A stretch of DNA of 64,000 bases from Bufo bufo (GCF_905171765.1 NC_053389.1:740963146-741027145), one strand, 5' to 3'. Counted from the stretch's first letter, positions 1 through 12,040 are shown. Notes: generated by a model from the letters alone, not told the origin. Numbers and translations are program-made.

Positions 1-308
1 GCAGCGATGTCTAGCTCTGTTTATCCTTTAATAAAACAGGGGGCATTTGCAGTTGTCAAGCTTATGCATCCTTGGCACAAAGGCTCCTGGGAGCATATTA
101 GTCTCCTGTAGTGATTCTAAGCATGTCTTGTCATTCCAATTTTTAGTGAGCTGGTAAATTCAAAACTTAGTAGATATGTCTTTTCCCATTGTGAAATACA
201 AAACCTTGCACCTCAATAGAAATCTAATCGCAATGAAGAGTGAAGTATTGTAAAAAAAAAAAAAAGCAATGTAACGAAAGTAATAGAAAACAAGAATTCA
301 AAAAAGTT
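1..308. other. No recognisable gene
   Basis: AT-rich sequence with an A13 run near 250. No coding region, repeat family or LTR matching the downstream BEL element was seen. Confidence 0.4.
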
Positions 309-378
309 AGGTCCCCCAGATTTGAACTCGGATGGCTGGGTTCAGAGTCCAGAGTGCTAACCGTTACACCATGGAACC
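309..378 (-). tRNA. tRNA-Gln(CTG)-like sequence, probably a pseudogene
   Basis: The reverse complement begins GGTTCCATGGTGTAACGG, has an A-box-like TGGTGTAACGGTTAGC and a T loop TTCAAAT, and folds as a cloverleaf with anticodon CTG (plus-strand cag at 343-345). Three stem faults are visible: A7 opposite G66 in the acceptor, a G-G opposition in the T stem, and an A-C at the base of the anticodon loop. These suggest a decayed gene or a tRNA-derived repeat rather than a working tRNA. No SINE body follows it. Confidence 0.6.
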
Positions 379-636
379 CTCCACAAGCTCTTGTTGCTGA
401 TGGACATCCACGGCTTGTCAAATTGAATTTTGTTAGGGCCTACTTAGAGGAGACCGAAAAAATGTCTATTTAATCTTACCACACAGACTAATGTACTAGA
501 ATACAATTCAGTCCAGTGACTCAAGTTGACATCTCCTCTAATTGGAGATGTTAACTTTCCCTCTTATTCTTCTTCATCAGGCCCAGGCTGCCATGATAAC
601 TTCTCCTGACCATGACAAATCTCTGCAGAGTTTGCT

Positions 637-2172
637 GAGTAGACAGCTTTAGCACCTTGCTTTTCCAGCTCCCTCCCTTACTATTCTACACCCTCTTCTC
701 AAACCTCAGACTCTGCCTCCCCTTTAAAAGTACTTCCCACTCCTTTCCCTATCACTATTCTTGTAGCTGCCCCAGATTTACCCTCTATCTCTACTGGAAA
801 AGATGAAGAAAAGGACTCACCTAATTCAGAACTAAGTGAGAAAATAGAACTGGATGATTCCATTCCTAGATGCCATGGCAATGCTCAGGAGAATGTTACA
901 ACCATTGTCCCAGCAAGACCACAGAGAACAGTCCTAGCTGGACTTCCCGTTCCGGAACCTACTGTATTTTCAGGGGACGTACTGAAGTTCATAGAGTGGA
1001 AGGCAAGTTTTGAAATGATCATTGAGCATCATTGCTTCAGTCTAGTTGACAAGTTATTCTACCTTCAGAGATATGTTGGTGGAGAAGCCAAGGAAGTTCT
1101 TGAAGGTAACTTCTATAGAAAAGATGAAGAAGCCTACAAACAAGCTTGGGAAAAATTGAATGCAAGATATGGTCATCCTTTCTTAGTACAAAGAGCCTTT
1201 AGAGAGAAACTGAATAACTGGCCTAAAATAAGTCCTAAAGAACACTTCAGACTCCAAAAGTATGGTGACTTCCTGCAAGCATGCAGCAATGCCATCCCAC
1301 ATGTTCAAGGACTGGAAGAACTAAACGACTATCTAGAAAACCACAGGATGCTAACTAAGCTACCTGAAAAAGTGGCTTCTAGATGGAATCGCTATGTGAC
1401 TAAACAGTTAGATCTAGGTAAGAACTTCCCAAGTTTTAAAGAGTTCTCTGAGTTTGTCAATGAGGAAGCACGGATAGCATGTAATCCTGTAACATCATCT
1501 TATGTCTTAAAATCCTTAGAAGAAAGGCCTGCAAGAGAGATAAAGCGTGCAAGAGCAACTAGCTTTGCAACCAACACAGCAGCTAAATGTCCAGATGCCT
1601 ACGAGAGCAAGTTCAAAGTCACTACTGGGATCAGTAGAGAGACAGAACCGACAAATCTTCAGACTACCTTCAAGTGTATGTTCTGTGGAGAAAACCACTC
1701 CATACATAAGTGCCAAAAATTGAAGGCGAAGTCCCCAGATAAAAAGAAAAAATTTGTGCTGGATAACCAACTGTGTTTCGGATGCCTAAGAAAAGGCCAT
1801 GCTACTAAGGAGTGTAAGAAAAAGACCACATGCAGCGTTTGCAAAGGACGCCATCCTATACCACTACATGAAGAATGTCCAAAGAAAGATAAATCCTCAA
1901 TACCTAAAGATACTGAGGAAGGAAAGAAAGTATCGGTATTCTCTTGCAGAGTGAGGGAAGGAGAAAGCAATGGCACATCAATGGTTGTACCAGTGTGCAT
2001 ATTAAATCCTAAAAGGAGGAACAAGAAGGTATACGCCTATGCACTACTGGATGCCCAGAGTGATGTCACCTTCATTGATCAAGAAATCTGCAAGAAATTA
2101 CAAGTGGCTACAGAACCAATGAAGCTCAAACTCACCACAATGACGGGGAGAGACACGTTAGTGAACAGTTAA
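637..2172 (+). pseudogene. BEL/Pao gag-protease fragment
   Basis: The frame is open from the stop at 634 to a stop at 2172; the first ATG in frame of any length is at 1015, but homologous-looking gag (DUF1759 type) starts before it. Three CCHC-like zinc knuckles follow at about 1678-1890: CMFCGENHSIHKC, CFGCLRKGHATKEC and CSVCKGRHPIPLH. After them comes an aspartic-protease start, YALLDAQSDVTFI, at about 2037-2076, with the catalytic Asp kept. Gag packages the RNA and the protease cuts the polyprotein. The N-terminus is incomplete, and the frame breaks inside the protease domain. Confidence 0.85.
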
Positions 2173-2545
2173 AGGGTCAAAAGAACTGAGAGTTAGAGGA
2201 CTTTATTCAAACTGCACATTGGATCTACCTCCAGCTTATACAAAAGACGATATACCTCTAGATCGATATCGCATACCTACATGTGAAACAGCCAATGAAT
2301 TGGAGCACCTACCTGTCATATCTCATGAAATGTCCCCGCTGAAGGAGTTTGGTGTGAGATTGTTGATAGGCTATGATTGTCCCGAAGCCTTGGTACCACG
2401 AAAGGTAATCACAGGATTAAAGGGTGAACCCTATGCTGTTAAAAATGATCTAGAATGGGGTGTTGTTGGAGGAAAACAGCAGATCGCAAACTCAAGACAG
2501 GTGACAGGATTGTGTCATCGAATATCTGTCCAAGAGTTACCAACT
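2173..2545 (+). pseudogene. BEL/Pao protease C-terminal part
   Basis: After the stop at 2172 the frame shifts by one and continues with LDLPPAYTKDDIPLDRY, then LLIGYDCPEALVPR and NDLEWGVVGG, the usual second half of the BEL/Pao protease domain (DUF1758). It ends near TGLCHRISVQELP. The stretch that should lead into reverse transcriptase is missing and replaced by the insertion that follows. Confidence 0.75.
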
Positions 2546-3448
2546 GTAAAATTAGCTTTCCCTTCATCAGTGGTTTATAATTCCCGAAACGCGTCTGGTC
2601 CGGATCAGATACCTGTGAACAGTACCTCCGCAGTCATAAGCGTGGCCACGCTATGAAAATTGAATCGAAAGGACAGTCAAATTAATATCGGCACTAAAGA
2701 GTCAAGGACCCAAAAGATTCCTCCCTCTGTATCAAGCCGGAAGAGTTACAAGCACGGACCAAGCATACACTGCAAGTCTCGTCCGAACTCCCGTGATATT
2801 TCGGGTAAGCCGGCTAGAGAGGCAAGGAGTGAGACGCCAGCAAACCCCTGCGTCGCCGGATCCTTGCTAGATACGTCGAGGAAGGTAAGAGCGTTTAAGC
2901 TGAAATTACAAGCCACAAATACATGAGGCCTTAATTCACTAATGTCTATTGGAGCATTAAAACTAAAAAACGGATTTCCCAAACTACTTCTGGAATATTT
3001 GAGTTCCTAAAAACCTGCACAGCAACTATTTGGGACATATACTCATATACATATACATATGGACGTATCCCCAAGGGATCACAACTAATACCACCAACAA
3101 TTGGAGTTCAATACTGTGCGTATTGGGAACTATTTCAACAGCAATTGCAATATCTTGTGGACTTTGCTGGACTTTATAGCTTTTGAAGTATATACCCTAC
3201 ACATGGTCTTCTATTAGATTTTATTATATTTTTAAATATTTTATCATTGTTTTATTTTCCCATGATATACACGTGTATTACTATTGTGTGATTTAATTAA
3301 ATTTTATTCACATGCCAAATGCAGTGTGCTCGCCTATCACTATAGTTTGCATTTCTTTGTTTCTAGAGGGTGGGTGTCCCTCTAATTAGGCTAGCAGCAC
3401 CTGTTCCTATATTTCGTTTGGAGTGAGCCACCATCTTTGATTTTCACA
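2546..3448 (+). mobile_element. Penelope-type pLTR fragment in BEL pol
   Basis: The fragment starts near the motif CCCGAAACGCGTCTGG (2583-2598), which recurs in the Penelope-type insertions at 10663, 22199 and (as GTAAC-GCGT) 51548. Its right part has AGAGGGTG...CCCTCT...GCAGCACC...GAGTGAGCCACC (3365-3435), the same tail layout as the insertion ending at 53156. It is single-armed, not palindromic. BEL coding resumes at [10 protein letters not shown] (about 3452). About 145 BEL codons appear to be lost at the site, so no target duplication is visible. Confidence 0.55.
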
Positions 3449-4186
3449 TAAGATTAGAGTAGTATTTGATTGCTCAGCAAAGTACATTGGTGTTGCATTG
3501 AATGATCATCTACTAAAAGGACCAGATCTTACAAGCACTCTGCCTGGAGTACTCTGTAGATTCAGAAAGTATCCCATAGCGGTCATGTGTGACATTGAAA
3601 AGATGTTCCACCAGTTTCATGTGAAAAATGAAGATAGAGACTTCCTGAGGTTTCTATGGTGGGAGGATGGAGATACAGATACAGAGCCAGCAGAATACAG
3701 AATGAAAGTACACTTGTTTGGAGCAGCATCATCTACAGGTTGCGGCAATTATGGTATGAAGTACCTGGCCAATAAGAATGAAAAGGATTGCCCATCAGCA
3801 GCAATTTTTTTGAAGAAAAACTTTTATGTAGATGATGGTCTCATAAGTCTAGAGTCCACAGAATCTGCAATCAAACTAGTGAAAGAAAGCCAAGAGTTAT
3901 GCGCAAGAGGAAACCTGCTCCTTCACAAATTCATCTCAAACAACAGGTACTGGTATCCATCAGTGACTCTGAACGTGCAGCAACAATGAAGAATGTAGAT
4001 CTCAATTATGATCATCTTCCAGTTCAGAACGTACTTGGATTGGGATGGAATGTAGAGAATGACAAGTTCATCTTTGAAGTATCTATTGAAGAGAAATTTG
4101 CAACTAGTCAAACCATTCTTTCCGCAGTGGCTTCTATATTTGATCCATTGGGATTCTTGGCCTCAGTAATCCTCAGAGCAAAATAA
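3449..4186 (+). pseudogene. BEL/Pao reverse transcriptase fragment
   Basis: It begins [20 protein letters not shown] and has motif A in [13 protein letters not shown] and motif C as FYVDDGL (about 3823-3843), with both catalytic Asp residues. The N-terminal fingers are lost with the upstream insertion. A frameshift near 3935 moves the reading frame, and a TAA at 4184-4186 ends it. Confidence 0.85.
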
Positions 4187-4862
4187 ATACTACAAGAATT
4201 ATGCAGACAGAAGTTTGGATGGGATGAGCCCATACTTGAAAATTTGAGGCCAAGGTGGGATAGTTGGATAAGAGACTTGCAAAACTTTAGAGAAGTTCAG
4301 CTACCCAGATGTTTTATACCTCATGATTTCGGAAAGTACAAGAAAATAGAACTTCATCATTTTTCAGATGCCAGTAGTTATGGGTATGGTCAGTGCTCCT
4401 ACATCAGAGTAATAGGAGAAGAAAAGATACACTGTGCCCTGGTTATGGGGAAGGCCATTGTTGCACCTACCAGTATTCAGACAATACCAAGACTTGAACT
4501 GACAGCAGCTGTTGTTTCAGCATCAGTAATCAGTAAGCAAGTTTCTGAGAGAAGAATTGGAATTAAAAATAGATGAAGAATATTTTTGGACAGACTCACA
4601 AGTTGTCCTAGGATACATAAACAACGACACTCAAAGATTCCATATCTTTGTCGCCAACAGAGTTGAGAAAATTTGGGAAATAACAAATCCGGAACATTGG
4701 CATCACATTGACACAAAGCATAACCCAGCAGATCATGCTTCAAGAGGCCTGAATGTACCAGAATTTAAAAATTCTAATTGGTTCACAGGCCCAGAGTTCC
4801 TTTGGGAAAAGGAAATCACGCTCCCAGTAAAGGTTACACACTGCTGCCAAGTGTCAAGATGA
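4187..4862 (+). pseudogene. BEL/Pao RNase H region
   Basis: HHFSDASSYGYGQC, LELTAAV and FWTDSQVVLGYI carry the first three acidic residues of the RNase H fold; NPADHASRG carries the last. There is a frameshift near 4550. The region would degrade the RNA strand of the hybrid during reverse transcription. Confidence 0.8.
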
Positions 4863-6439
4863 CATACTTGAAAGACTAGCCAGATGTTCAAAATGGAATA
4901 CAGTCATAAACGTAATAGCTCGAATTTAACGTTTGGCAAAGGGAATCAGAAAGAAGGAATTGTTGAATGTAGAAGAAATGAATGCTGAAGAAATAGTCAT
5001 AAGACTGATTCAACAGAGATTCTACAGTGAAGAGTTAAAGAGACTTAGTCAAGAACCTAAAAGGCTTCCAAACAACCACCCATTGTACAAGCTTAATCTT
5101 GTTCTGCAGGATGGTATACTGAAGGTGGGAGGGAGACTGGAAAATGCATCGTTACCTAACAGAGTGAAGCATCCAGCAATTCTACCCAAAAACTTTACCT
5201 TTACAGGATTGATTATTGATCACTACCACAACATATCCTTGCATCAAGGAAGAAACTTTACCCGAAGCTGTTTGAGAGAAGGTGGTTACTGGATTGTGAA
5301 AGGAAGCAAAGTTATAGCAAAGTATATAAGTAAATGTGAAGTCTGCAGAAAGGCACGTAGACCTACAGAAGAACAAAGAATAGCAGATCTACCGGCAGAT
5401 CGTGTAAACCCATCACCACCACTTCTTTATAGCGAATGGTTTGTTTTGGCCCATTCATCACCAAACAGAACCGCAAGGAGTACAAGAGATATGGACTAAT
5501 ATTTACATGTCTGAGCTCCAGAGCAATTGACCTGGAAATGTTAGAAGATATGTCAACTGACGCATTCATCAACGCCTTGAGATGTTTCAAGGCCATTAGA
5601 TGTACCGTCAGAGAGCTTAGATCTAACCAAGGATATAATTTTGTCGGAGCAAAGAATGAATTGAAAGCTCTAAAAGAGATTGATAAAAAAAAGTATCTGA
5701 GCATTTGTTAGAGAAACAATATGATTTTCATATGAATGCTCCACATGCAAGCCATACAGGAGGAGTTTGGGAAAGACAAATCAGAACTGTGAGAAATGTG
5801 CTAAGTTCAGTGTTGAAAAAGAACCCCGGAAGAATAGATGAAGCTTCACTTAGGACCCTATTCTATGAAGTAATGTCTATTGTTAACAGTTGTCCACTTA
5901 CATTTGATAATATCAACGACCCAACAAGTTTAGACCATTTAACTCCCAACCATCTACTTCACCTTAAGTCTGATTACATACAGCCACCCCCTGGCAAGTT
6001 CACTAAAGAGGATTTATATGCCAGAAGGAGATGGCGAAGAGTTCAATATCTATCAGAACAGTTTTGGAATAGATGGAGGAAAGAGTACTTAGCCAATCTT
6101 ATGCTAAGAAGTAAATGGCAAACACCCAGAAGAAATGTCCAAGTTGGTGACATAGTGTTAGTGAAAGAAGATTTACCTAGAAGTCAATGGAAATTGACCA
6201 AAGTTCTAGAAGTTCAAAAGGATGAAGATTAACTAGTAAGAAGAGTGTTGTTACAAATAGGAGACTCAAAACTTGACAAAAAAGGAAAACATCTCACTAC
6301 TCCACTCAAGTTGGAACGTCCTATACAGAAGTTAGTTGTTCTACTTGAGAGTGATGAAAGACACTTGGAAGTTGAGGACCTGATGGAAAATTCCTCAAAT
6401 TCATGTTCAAGTCCTACCACTAAGAACATAGAATTATAG
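4863..6439 (+). pseudogene. BEL/Pao integrase, frameshifted
   Basis: It holds an HHCC zinc region (HQGRNFTRSCLREGGYW ... CEVCRKARR, about 5242-5360). The core should have three acidic residues. The first looks replaced (MVCFGPF where family members have Asp before the Phe), the second is Asn (RSNQGYNF), and Glu remains in GGVWERQIR. The C-terminal part (DIVLVKEDLPRSQW, then RPIQKLVVLLE) ends at 6439. Frameshifts lie near 5450 and 5700 and a stop at 6230-6232. Two catalytic losses mean the product would be inactive. Confidence 0.8.
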
Positions 6440-6455
6440 GTAATTTTGGTGGGAG

Positions 6456-7615
6456 TGTGGCTGGCCAGCTAAGACCTGTACTAGGTTGCTAGTAAAGCCT
6501 TATATGTGTATACAGCTAGACCTGATAATAACCTTAATACAATTCCTATGTTTATGTGTTAAAGACAAAAGCAGAGTTATTTACTGTGACATCACAGAAG
6601 CAGAAAAAGATAATTTGCCTTTAAGATTAATTTTATAGTGTAAGGTAAGCATAGTGTTAATCTGTTGTTGCTAGGCAGAAGTCTAGACCAATCACAGCCA
6701 GCTTCTCACACAGCAAGAGTTTTCACCAATTACAGCTAGCCTCACAGACAGCCTGTCTGGGAATTCCCCCAGCTCCTGCTGCTAGAATCATTATTCAGGG
6801 ATTAACTCACTAATCTTATAAAAGGGTGGGCGACAACCCAAATACTATGTTTCACTATCCAAATGTTGTCTCTAAAATATAGCTTTTATTAATACATCAT
6901 ATATAAAAGGATTTCTCCACTAAACGTGTAAATAAAAAATGTGCACAAGATAACCTAGGTGGCATAGTTACCGGGCATGAGTATGTTGTGTGACATTAAC
7001 CTCTGGGGTAAGTGTCACACAACATACTTTTATATATGATGTATTAATAAAAGTTATATTTTAGCGACAACATTTGGATAGTGAAACGTAGAATCATTAT
7101 TCACCAGAGACAGGAGCTAAAGAGACATTCACTCCACTGAGAGCTGAGTTTTATGGGAACAAGAGGCCAATATAAGTATTTAAAAGTTATATAATGTTCA
7201 TATTGTTAGTATTGTGTTTAGAACTGTATACTGAACTAGATATATATATGTGTTACTTACAGTTCCACCATACTGAGCCATACAATCATACAATCCATAC
7301 AAATTCCAAAAGCAAACTGCAATCTGCAGTAGAACTATTAGTTAGACCTCAGATATACCTCTCAGAGAAATTATAAAGTGCTTAAATAACTTAAAGTGAG
7401 AGTACAGATACTCAAGAGAGAATGACAAGATTTAACAGTTGAACCACCATCTGATGCATACCGCCATTTTGTGATATCTTTCCAACACGTGTTTTGTACA
7501 TGGACTATCTGCTGCGGAGGCGGCAGTGTTATATATGAAAAAAAGTTGAAGTTAATAAAGAAGTTATTCAAAGCATTTGGTGTGCTCTTTAAACCTACTG
7601 TTTCCATAGAACGGT
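6456..7615 (+). repeat. BEL/Pao 3' LTR (right end uncertain)
   Basis: A purine-rich tract, GGTGGGAG, sits just before TGTGGCTGGCCAGC, the likely LTR start, 16 bp after the pol stop. AATAAAG at about 7554 is a candidate poly(A) signal. The right end is placed near CCATAGAA because the next bases look like primer-site sequence, but no second LTR is available for comparison. It is interrupted by the insertion at 6798-7088. Confidence 0.5.
6798..7088. mobile_element. Palindromic insertion A, 15-bp target duplication
   Basis: It is flanked by TAGAATCATTATTCA at 6783-6797 and 7089-7103. Inverted arms of about 60 bp (from TTTCACTATCCAAATGTTG and its complement) face each other, with a second small hairpin (AGTATGTTGTGTGAC and complement) inside. 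A 50-nt tail (6798-6847) is present on the left only. The length of the duplication points to target-primed reverse transcription rather than a cut-and-paste transposon. No coding sequence. Confidence 0.7.
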
Positions 7616-7630
7616 GCTAGAGGAAATACA

Positions 7631-8259
7631 GAGTAATAGTCTGGTTAGACTAAAAAGTCAGAGATACCAAAATTCTTCTAATGCCACAGCGCAAAAGGTA
7701 CTTCATAGTGCTGCGCCTGCCACACCCTGGGTGAAGCGTGATAGGGTGGTTGTGATCAGGTGTGCAGCTAGCCTTTTTGCTGCCTGAGGCGAAAATTGAA
7801 ACAGCACCCCACCCTAACCCCTTCCCTCCAACCCTACTGTTAAAGACATATTTGGAAAATATTACATACAGAGCTACAGGTTAATACAGCACCACATACT
7901 GTGCCCACTGTGCTTCGCAATACTATACTGCAGAAACAGATAATCCCTCTTCCACTGCCCCCCTTTTGCCCCTACCCGGTGCTGCCTGAGGCAATCTCCT
8001 CACCTCGTCTCATTGGTGGTGCATCCCTGAGTCCAGTAGGCAGGCACCAGTATCCTGCTGTGCCGGGTCTGGAGAACTCCAGCAGGCTGTTCAATACCAG
8101 AAGAATCTGTCAGAGATGACAGATGGAGTTGTGAAGCTAGCGGTTTACATGCTCGAAATGTGTAGGTTCTATAATGTTATAATATGCCTTTTTATGGCAG
8201 TCACTAACTCGCTAGACTGCTGCCTTTTTATGGTGGCCTAGTCTAAGTGCTGCACATGA
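7631..8259. repeat. Unclassified dispersed repeat region
   Basis: GCTGCCTGAGGC occurs at about 7780 and 7980 with the same orientation, bounding sequence typical of a short dispersed repeat (GCACCCCACCC ... CTCATTGGTGGTGCATCCC). No gene or clear element ends were seen. Confidence 0.3.
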
Positions 8260-9760
8260 GAGCCGAAATCCTGCTCTAATGGCCTGAAAGTGCTGATCCT
8301 GTGGTCAGTGCAACACATCTCCATCGCATAGAGTTGATCAGGTCATTGATTGTGGCCTGTGGAATGTTAGTCCACTCCTCTTCAATAGCTGTGCGAAGTT
8401 GCAGAATATTGGCAGGAACTAGAACATGCTGTCGTATACGCTGATGCAGAGCATCCCAAACATGCTAAATGGGTGACATGTCTGGTGAGTATGCTGGCTA
8501 TGGAAGAACTGGGATGTTTTTAGCTTCCAGGAATTGTGTACAGATCCTTGCAATATGGGGCCGTGCATTATAATGCTGCAACATGAGGTGATGGTCATGG
8601 ATGAATGGCACGACAATGGGCCTCATGATCTCGTCACAATATCTTTGTGCTTTCAAATTGCCATCAATAAAATGCACTTATGTTCGTTGCCCATAACATA
8701 TGCCTGCCCATACCATAACCCCACCACCACCATGGGCCACTGGGTCCACAACGTTGACGTCAGCAAACCGCTCACCCACACAACGCCACACACGCTGTCT
8801 GCCATCTGCCCTGAACAGTGAAAACCGGGACTCATCCGTGAACAGAACGCCTATCCAACGTGCCAGACGCCATCGAATGTGAGGTTTTGCCCACTCAAGT
8901 CGGTTACGACGACGAACTGCAGTCAGGTCCAGATCCCAATGAGGACGACGAGCATGCAGATGAGCTTCCCTGAGACAGTTTGTGCAGAAATATTTTGGTT
9001 ATGCAAACCGATTGTTGCTGCAGCTGTCCGGGTGGCTGGTCTAGATGATCATGGAGGTGAACATGCTGGATGTGGAGGTCCTGGTCTGTAGTGGTTACAC
9101 ACGGTCTGCGCTTGCGAGGCCGATTGGATGTACTGCCAAAGTCTCAGAAACGCCTTTGGAGACGGCTTAGGCTACTTTCACACCTGCGTTAGGTGCGGAT
9201 CCGTCTGGTATCAGCGTTTTGGTGTCCGCCTCCAGAGCGGAATGGAGGCTGAACGGAGGCAAACTGATGCATTCTGAACGGATCCTTATCCATTCAGAAT
9301 GCATTGGGGCTAAACTGATCCATTTTGAGACGCTTGTGAGATCCCTGAAACGGATCTCACAAGCGGACCCAGAAACGCCAGTGTGAAAGTAGCCTCATGG
9401 TAGAGAAATTAATATTCAATGCATGGGCGACAGCTCTGGTAGACATTCCTGCAGTCAGCATGCCAATTGCATGCTCCCTCAAACGTTGCAACATTTGTGG
9501 CATTGTGCTGTGTGATCAAACTTCACATTTCAGAGTGGCCTTTCATTGTGGGCAGTCTAAGGCACACCTGTGCAATATACATGCTGTCTAATCAGCACCT
9601 TGATACGCCACACCTGTGAGGTGGGATGGATTATCTCGGCAAAGGAGAAGTGCTCACTAACACAGATTTAGACAGATTTGTGAACAATATTTGAGAGTAA
9701 TGGGTCTTTTGTGTATGTAGAAAATGTTTCAAATCTTTGAGTTCAGCTCATGCAGAGATT
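8260..9760 (-). pseudogene. Tc1-family transposase remnant
   Basis: Read on the minus strand, 8300-9650 gives transposase fragments such as YNARPHIARICTQFLEA, PAYSPDMSPI, HVWDALHQRIRQ and WGYGMGRHMLWA. This is a DD34E transposase, but the second catalytic Asp has become Tyr (QHYNARPH) and the Glu codon is a stop (PI*HVW). The left terminal repeat is not found. A small MITE sits in the gene at 9170-9394. Confidence 0.75.
9170..9394. mobile_element. Harbinger-like MITE, 225 bp
   Basis: The terminal inverted repeats GGCTACTTTCACAC and GTGTGAAAGTAGCC are flanked by TTA (9167-9169) and TCA (9395-9397), as expected for a PIF/Harbinger-type 3-bp duplication with one mutation. It is inserted in the Tc1 transposase above. 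A related half copy starts at 58011. Confidence 0.7.
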
Positions 9761-9764
9761 AAGT

Positions 9765-9990
9765 CGACTTTAGTCGACTGTAATTGATGCTCAAGGTCAC
9801 ATGACAAGTTATTGAAACATTGACATTTTTGTGGGGTATACCCACCACTGTTGTTGGCTTTTGTTTTAATAAATTGTTTGAGATGAGGAAATTACCATTG
9901 CTGCTTCTACCTATATTCTCTACTTTCATTTTTAAGTTTTCCATAAATTTCACATGAAAGCCAAATATCCCTAACTTTTTGTGAGTAGTG
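9765..9990 (-). mobile_element. Tc1-type terminal region
   Basis: On the minus strand from TA (9991-9992), CACTACTCACAAAAAGTTAG begins a Tc1-type end, continuing to AGTCGACTAAAGTCGACT at about 9765. It may be the end of the transposon above or a separate fragment. The open frame across it is not transposase-like. Confidence 0.4.
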
Positions 9991-10201
9991 TATATAGCAG
10001 ATAGTAGAGACTTCTTATAATGTGGACTATACTGGATAATATTAAATGATGCTAGGTAAATATTGGATAGTGTGAGAGATGAAAATCCATTTTGTATAAA
10101 TATGTCCTCCATCTTGTGCATATGTGGAAAGTTACTGAGCCAGCTGTGAAGACATTGCAGTTTCTGTGTATAGATCGCTACAAGGCCAAGGTAGCAGACC
10201 A

Positions 10202-10370
10202 GTGTTGTCTGTGATTATCTGTAGTGTTATAAAAAATCTATGCTTCTGTGGAATAAATTAGAGAGAGAATTTGATTCAGCAAGTGCATCTGTGTCGGATC
10301 TCTGAGCGCTCATAAAGAAAACTTCAATTAGGACCCCGACAATCATAGAGGTGGGGGTTTTGCCCCAACA
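10202..10370 (+). repeat. ERV 5' LTR, R-U5 part
   Basis: About 170 bp match 32951-33119 closely: AATAAATTAGAG, CAGCAAGTGC, GGATCTCTGAGC, ATCATAGAGGTGGGGG, ending CCCCAACA. AATAAA at about 10252 is the likely poly(A) signal. Sequence to the left does not align with the 3' copy by eye. A TG at about 10073 after ATAG could be the LTR start, since ATAG also follows the 3' LTR, but this is weak. Confidence 0.8.
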
Positions 10371-10375
10371 AAACT

Positions 10376-10393
10376 TGGCGCCCAAGGTGGGGC
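10376..10393 (+). promoter_or_regulatory. Retroviral primer binding site, tRNA-Lys type
   Basis: TGGCGCCCAAGGTGGGGC, five bases after the LTR end, differs at one position from the standard site for tRNA-Lys(1,2), TGGCGCCCAACGTGGGGC. It primes minus-strand DNA synthesis. Confidence 0.85.
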
Positions 10394-11260
10394 TTGACTA
10401 AATGACACTTCATTAATCTCCTGACAACTTGCATAATCCAGACTGGGATGGACAGATATAAAAGACAGCGCTGCAAGGTAAGAGACTTTATCTTACATTA
10501 TATATGTGCCTCCCTGACCGATTGTTTGGCTTGAGGGATTGTTGAAGGAACGTACGTATAAAGTCCTTTTACAGTCGAGTCCATATTGATAAAGAATCTT
10601 GAAAGTTGAAAATACCTATAATTGTTAGGTTTATTTTCTGCTCATGAGTAACTTTGATTGATTGATTATGCATAAAAAGAAGTCCAGCTCACTCAATCAC
10701 CTGGATCACCCGCGTGCACGGAACAGGCAGGTGAACCTATGTAGCATTAGAGGTAAAACAAAGTTCCAGCACTCACGTTTTCTTGGTAGCTAAAATCCTC
10801 GTCTTTATTTCAGGCAGTAGAAAATAATATACAGGACATTCACCCACTAGTGAAGCAACATTGACGCGTTTCGAACAGAGTTCTTATTCTTAACTGTAAA
10901 CAGTGTCTTTTCCAGAGATTAAATACTAGTCTGGGAGCACCTGATTCCCCCCCCCCCCCCCCACCTGGAGGGCGGGGGAAGGGAAAAGAGGGAAATGTGG
11001 AGCCCTCTGCTCCCTATGTAAGGCACTGTTCACATTGTCCAACAATAAAGATGCAATAAGCATCCATATGAAATCATTACTTCTGTGTAAATAATGTGAA
11101 AATTCCATAACTAAAACAGTAAATATAAAATTTCATATGCAAAATAGAAAATTAAAATACAAATACAGATACAGGTTATCATGCATAAATGTATTTAGTA
11201 GCATATGCTATTGCAACATAAACAAATCCTATTTCTCTAATATCGATCGAAATGGAGTGG

Positions 11261-12040
11261 TCAATAAAAATGCATGAGTTCATTTTTCATGTTAAGACCA
11301 TTCGGATGTCTGGTATCTAACTTAAAAATCCAAAATGCCTCCCTCAATCTAACCAACCGCTTTAAATCACCTGCTATTTTCGATAGTTTCACTTGTTCAA
11401 TCGCAAAAGCTCTAAAATTTCTCACCTTGCGTTCATGTTTGTGTATGAAGTGTTTAGCCGCATTGGATATGTTCACTCTGGCAGGATTACTGATGTAACT
11501 GAGATGCTCCAAAATTCAAAATTTGAATTTTCTGGTGGTGCATCCCACATACATCATCTCACAGGCTGTTCAGTGGATGACATATACCACCCCCATCGAG
11601 TTACAGTTGATGTACGATTTTATCGGGTATATATGGGAATTATTCGCATCAGGAAAAGTTTTTGTATTCACTGCATAAGTACAAGTGCGGCAGCGTGAGC
11701 TTCCACACCTGGTGAAGCCTTTATAGGTGAGCCAGGTATTCTCTTGTTGTTTAGCCCGTTGCATATACATGGAGGGGGATATATCATTCCCTATAGTTCG
11801 GGGTCTTCTAGAAACAATTCTACATCCTTGTCTCAACATACAGCACAGTACATCATCATCATAAAGTATCTGCAAATATTTTTTAATTGTTTGCTGAATT
11901 ATTTCAAACTGTTTCCTGTACGTTAAGACAAGTGTAGGTATATCCTCTTTAACTTTACCTTGATCAAAGTTATAGTAATATAGCGCATATTCGTAATATA
12001 CACATATAGACTGCAATTTAGCTAATATAGTGCTGTACAT
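11261..12040 (-). pseudogene. PLE reverse transcriptase tail and GIY-YIG endonuclease (left arm)
   Basis: It reads through a Cys-rich segment (CGSSRCRTCTYAV), then GVVYVI (the GIY part) and MYVGC (the YIG part), then LVRLREAFWIFKLDTR and HPNGLN near the end. GIY-YIG nucleases nick target DNA for PLE insertion. A TGA replaces an expected Cys codon between the two motifs (VIH*TAC), and the frame shifts near 11510. It begins in the middle of the protein. Confidence 0.8.

Larger units (their letters stand above)
637..7615 (+). mobile_element. BEL/Pao LTR retrotransposon, degraded
   Basis: The order gag (with zinc knuckles), aspartic protease, reverse transcriptase, RNase H, integrase and 3' LTR is that of BEL/Pao. 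The polyprotein is split by at least five frameshifts or stops, and a Penelope-type fragment replaces part of pol at about 2546-3448. I could not find the 5' LTR in the first 600 bases; it is either missing or diverged beyond recognition. The element cannot be autonomous. Confidence 0.85.

Noticed and set aside
9759..10121. 120-codon minus-strand frame
   Set aside because: It covers a Tc1-type terminal region and has no domain.
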